DNA of 64,000 nt, taken from Cavia porcellus. Its lineage: Eukaryota > Chordata > Mammalia > Rodentia > Caviidae. The notes below the pieces were generated by a model. It was not told where the DNA came from. It was given only the letters and a program-made list of their open reading frames with translations, and did no database searches. Where the stretch lies: the NCBI RefSeq assembly GCF_034190915.1, contig NW_026947503.1:17640532-17704531 (forward strand), written 5' to 3'. Position numbers and translations under genes: made by a program. Below, in pieces: positions 60,236 to 64,000 of this stretch; within the stretch, counting starts at the first letter, position 1; each line of letters begins with the position of its first letter.

Positions 60236-60750
60236 CATGAGAGGGTAGAACAAAACCAGAGATACTATACTAATAGATTTCAAAATATGTAAGAAATACA
60301 GAGCAATCAAATTATTAGTATGCTGATACGGAGGCAGCTATACAAATTAGTGAAACAGGATATGAGGCTCAGAAATAAACAGATACATACATAGTCAACT
60401 GATTTTCAAGATGGATGCTAATAATCTACGATGGAGGCAGGAAATCATGTCAGTGTACAGTGAAGGGAAGCTGTATGTGCCCACGTAAAGAATGTAATTG
60501 GATGTTTACTTATGTCATCCACAAAAATACACTCAAAATGTATTAAAGATGCGAGGGCAAAACTCCTAGAAGAAAGCAAAGGGGAAAATGTCCATGACAT
60601 GGATTTTGGCAACAATTTGATGGTGATTTTGGCAATGATATCATGGTTACAAAAACAAAACACAGAAAACAAAACCAAAAGTAAACATCTGGGGCTGCAT
60701 CAAACTAGAAAGATTCTGCTCAGCCAGGGAAATGAGGAATAGAATGGCTG
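60236..60750 (+). mobile_element. Old LINE-1, inverted 5' part of the same insertion
   Basis: On the plus strand it carries L1 ORF2 landmarks 'gctcagaaataaacagatac', 'agtcaactgattttcaagat', 'caaaactcctagaagaaag', 'ggggaaaatgtccatgacat' and 'gctgcatcaaactagaaag', ending where the minus-strand half begins in ORF2 coordinates. The two halves meet head to head near 60226-60235, the layout left by twin priming. Confidence 0.65.
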
Positions 60751-62086
60751 ACAGAATTTGATTCTTTGAAATTATACAAAGCATCAAGGGATGGTAAAAG
60801 AAATTCATATTGATATTAAAATATGGGTCAATGCATTTCAGTGTATAAAGAATACTCTTGGAAAATTCTTATTAATATTAAGGAGATTTATTTTATGGTA
60901 ATAGATATTTCAGACTAATAGACCTGGAAACAGTTGCGTTCATTTTCCTCTGAATTCCCTAAACATTGACTCCCCAGGACATGACAACCCTAATTCCACC
61001 ATATATATTTGTAAGACTAACTTTTCTGAACTTATCTTTCTCTCTTTCACCTAGAGCTAAGAAAATTTGCATTTTATTAGCATTTCTTGGTATGAATATA
61101 AAGAAGTCTCTGGAACATATTAAGAATGTAGGAGGTGCTGAATAAATCATATTTACAAATTCTGTGAGGAGGCAGGACCAGCATTACAATTAACATTGAC
61201 TACATAAGAAAATGGATTGTAAAAATTTTTGAAATTTCAAACAATATTTTGATCATGTAAAACCCAACAATGATTGGATCACAGGTGTCGTGACTTTGAT
61301 GCTTCAGTGTTTCATTTACTGATGAAATGTGGGAGATTGTTATTTGGGATAAAAGGGTGCTTTTGACCTTTATTTCTTCAAATGTGTCAAGATTTCAAAA
61401 GAAGAATTATGACTATCAACCTAAAGTGAGAGTTCAATACTTTTAACATTATTATTTGACTTTATTCTGTATAGTGTAAAATATACTTGCAAAAATAGAA
61501 TAATCATATATTTGTTTTGAACTCAACAAGAGTAGGGTCAAAGCAGAGTACTAAGTAATATTAGTCAAATACTAATAATATATCAAAAATTATGATAAAA
61601 GCTAGAAGTATTTTAAAGTTCAAATAACAAACAACTTGTTTATGAATATGATTTCCATGAAGAGAATTAAATTCAGTTACAAAGACTTAGGATGTTTAAT
61701 AAAAAACAAATTGGAATACTTTATAGCTTACACATTTTAAAAACAAGTTACATATCAAAAGTAAATACAAGGAACAAAGCTAAAACATACAGAAGTGACC
61801 CAAGGCACGTTGTCTAATTTAATAATTAAATTTTAAAAACATAAACGTGTATCTTATTTTCTGTTATTTTTGGTTTGGAGGATTTTATATGTAATTTACT
61901 ACTAGTTTCACATCTCTCTTAAACATCGTTATGATCATCAAAGTCTGTCTTAAGGAAAATCAAAGGATATTGGGATGTTTTATAATTGTACACCTCCAAT
62001 ATATTTCACCAGGGAGGTAGATGATTTATACAACTGGCACATCTGGAGGCCAATCAAATCCGACATATTTTATATGTAAGCTGGCT
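60751..62086. other. Mostly nothing; possible L2 trace at 60960-61155
   Basis: 'aggaggtgctgaataaatca' near 61130 resembles an L2 3' terminus in sense orientation, weakly supported. The rest is AT-rich unique-looking DNA. Confidence 0.4.
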
Positions 62087-62185
62087 TTTATTTTATTTTA
62101 TTTTTTTTTTATTAACAGGGATCAAACTCAGAACTTGCACTTGCCAGGCAGGCACTTATGTCCCTAAGCTAAATCCCCAGTCCTA
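62087..62185 (-). repeat. tRNA-derived ID-like SINE, antisense
   Basis: A T-rich tail at the left, 'cagggatcaaactcagaact' (reversed B box), 'ttgccaggcaggcactt' and 'ccctaagctaaatccccagt' (reversed A box). Confidence 0.8.
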
Positions 62186-62867
62186 CAAAGGGAGATTTCT
62201 ATGCCATCTTTTTTGGGTAGTAGAAAATGCCTAGGGAAATCCTATGGCATGTAGTGGAGTAGGAATACATGCTTCCATCCTGGGCTCATAATATAGCAGT
62301 CTGAAAATTGCAATGAGGAAAATAAGCTTTGTGGATGAAAATAAGCCTTTGAAGATATATATATCTGAATCTGTCCTTAGAAGGTAAAAGATAATTTTTA
62401 AAAAGTGAAGTAGGTTATTTATATCAAATCATAATTGCATATTTAATGCTGTTTTATTAAATATTACATATAATTTTATGCTTCATTCATAGTTTTATTT
62501 CTGGCACATGCCACCCACATAGATGATGCATAATGATACATGTTGAATGGACAGTTTAATGATTTGAAGGATTTCTGGTGCAAAAGTACAAATTCGAAAG
62601 CCAATCACTTTGCTGAGGATTAAAAGGTAATTCTTAGGAGTAGGGACTACCTATGATAGATTAAATAGAAGCTAGCTCTTCTCTGGTATTATAAAGAAAT
62701 AAAATATAAGAAATTCTGATTTATAAACCATCAGTTTTAGAAATAAGTGTCAGAGGTATTTATCTTTCCAAATAAAAAGTTTTTATTATGGCTATGAAAA
62801 CTAGTAAATGCTGTACTTAATTTAAAAATATAAGCTTTGTTAAACTTTGGATATGGCAAAGGAAATT
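62186..62867. other. No recognisable feature
   Basis: AT-rich flank of the next LINE-1 copy. Confidence 0.5.
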
Positions 62868-64000
62868 TTTTAAAATTTTTATTTAAAAGGAAAAAGAGAA
62901 AAAAAGCAGAACAAAACAAAACAGTGTAAGGGTACAAGTAATACAGAATTAAAAAAAAAAAAAACAGTAAGCTATCACCAGTTAATAGATTACACGAAAG
63001 AAAGCACATGAAAAAACAAAGCAGTAAAAGGGTACAAGTAATAGAGAATTTCAAGAAAAAAATATACAGTAAGAAATCTCCAGTTAACAGGTTACATATT
63101 ATCTTCTCAGAAACAGTTGTCCAAATTACAAAATTAAAGCATATAAAGTGGACATTCACACAGTGACATTGTAGACATTTCCATTCAATGATCCAACAAA
63201 AGCTCAGTAATATGGTTTTCCATCCTATACACCTGGACATATCTGCGTTTATATCCCTTAGTCCACCTTCCTTTCCTCTCTCTTTTACAATAACAATTAG
63301 ACTTTTTGGGTTTTATTACGCCCACAATTCTTATTACTTTTTTTGAAGAGAATAAAACCAAACGTGACTAAGCAAAACAGAGTCAGTTAGAACAGAAGGA
63401 TGGACATAGTACATGATGCAAAAATAGAATACCAGGTGATCAAAAGTGGTTACCATTGTGCCTTTTGCTCCTTTTAAATTGAGTTGCCTATACCATCAGG
63501 TATAATAGAATTGATCAAAACAGTACAGAACAAGACCAAGAAAACCTACACTGAGAACTTTACAGGACTTCAAAAAAAAAAAAAAAAAAAAAAAAGGATA
63601 ATAGTCAAACCATAATGGGCATCATAGTATATCTTATTGCCTTCAAAGTGGTTGCCGATACCCTTAAACTTCATACTATCAAACAAAATAGAATATAGAA
63701 TAATCAGACAGAACAAGATGGGGAGAGCAAAACTGGGGTTCAAATCAAGTCAATAGAAAAACCAAGAAAGTTACTATAATATGTCCCACTATTTTTAATT
63801 TAATTTTCCCTTAATTAAAAAATGAGAGAAAATAGATTAATTTAAAAAAAATGGAGGGAGATTGAGATAAAAGAGGACATTGTAACAGAACAATGCAGGG
63901 CAGAACCAAACAATTCAAGCGTCATTGTGCTTCACCACCTGATAATCTAACATAATAGTAGTTGCCATAGTGCCTCTTTCCTTAACTTATTTGAGTGTAA
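62868..64000 (-). mobile_element. LINE-1 3'UTR with tandem units, antisense, runs off the edge
   Basis: From left to right: reversed tail ('tttttatttaaaagg'), two copies of the terminal block (62900-62993 and 63000-63098), a polypyrimidine tract (63262-63287), the reversed hairpin (63307-63324), then array anchors near 63449, 63617, 63768 and 63959. The last, longer spacing (191 bp) contains the same A/T-rich insert as the 180-bp unit at 47.9-48.07 kb. An A run of about 23 (63574-63596) expands one unit. ORF2 should lie beyond position 64000. The 167-codon frame at 62737-63240 is an accident of this non-coding repeat. Confidence 0.75.

Noticed and set aside
62737..63240. 167-codon minus-strand open frame as a possible membrane protein
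   Set aside because: Its hydrophobic, internally repeated translation comes from the T-rich antisense reading of the duplicated LINE-1 terminal block. The same DNA in the other L1 copy is non-coding 3'UTR.

Overview
This window looks like intergenic or intronic DNA from a mammalian nuclear genome, almost certainly a rodent outside the mouse/rat group. The evidence is 7SL-type B1 SINEs (several with the internal duplication typical of rodents), many tRNA-derived ID-like SINEs with A and B boxes, MaLR-type LTRs, MIR and L2 relics, and a large LINE-1. A beaver/kangaroo-rat-like or hystricomorph lineage would fit, but that is inference. I found no convincing host protein-coding exon, tRNA, rRNA or CRISPR array. 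The open frames are short chance frames or belong to repeats.

Layout. 1-9 kb: B1 and MIR relics, then a two-LTR MaLR provirus (about 2439-5306) whose internal part carries an antisense LINE-1 3'UTR piece; an ID SINE at 6.6 kb; an unexplained minus-strand open frame at 7.1-7.6 kb. 9-21 kb: solo LTRs, two opposed copies of one ancient LTR family, SINEs, MIRs and GT/GA microsatellites. 21-33 kb: mostly unique AT-rich DNA with a B1, a MIR, an L2 tail and a GGAA array. 33-42 kb: an LTR with a partial second copy, old LINE-1 ORF2 pieces, MIRs and SINEs. 42.9-48.84 kb: the main element, a LINE-1 with an ORF1 C-terminal remnant, a nearly complete but broken ORF2, and a 1.4 kb 3'UTR built from about six degenerate ~150 bp tandem units, then a small hairpin, a polypurine tract, AATAAA and an A tail. 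A SINE sits inside its endonuclease region with a 12-bp target-site duplication. 49-64 kb: nested LTR/SINE, a full solo LTR, a MaLR LTR split by another antisense LINE-1 3'UTR piece, B1s, an old LINE-1 with a 5' inversion (twin-priming signature), and from 62.87 kb to the right edge an antisense copy of the tandem-unit 3'UTR.

The parts do not work together as a pathway. The window records successive insertions: MIR/L2, then old LINE-1 and MLT-like LTRs, then MaLR LTRs, then the tandem-3'UTR LINE-1 family and its SINE parasites. The most interesting structure is the 3'UTR architecture of that LINE-1 family, which recurs in five places here.
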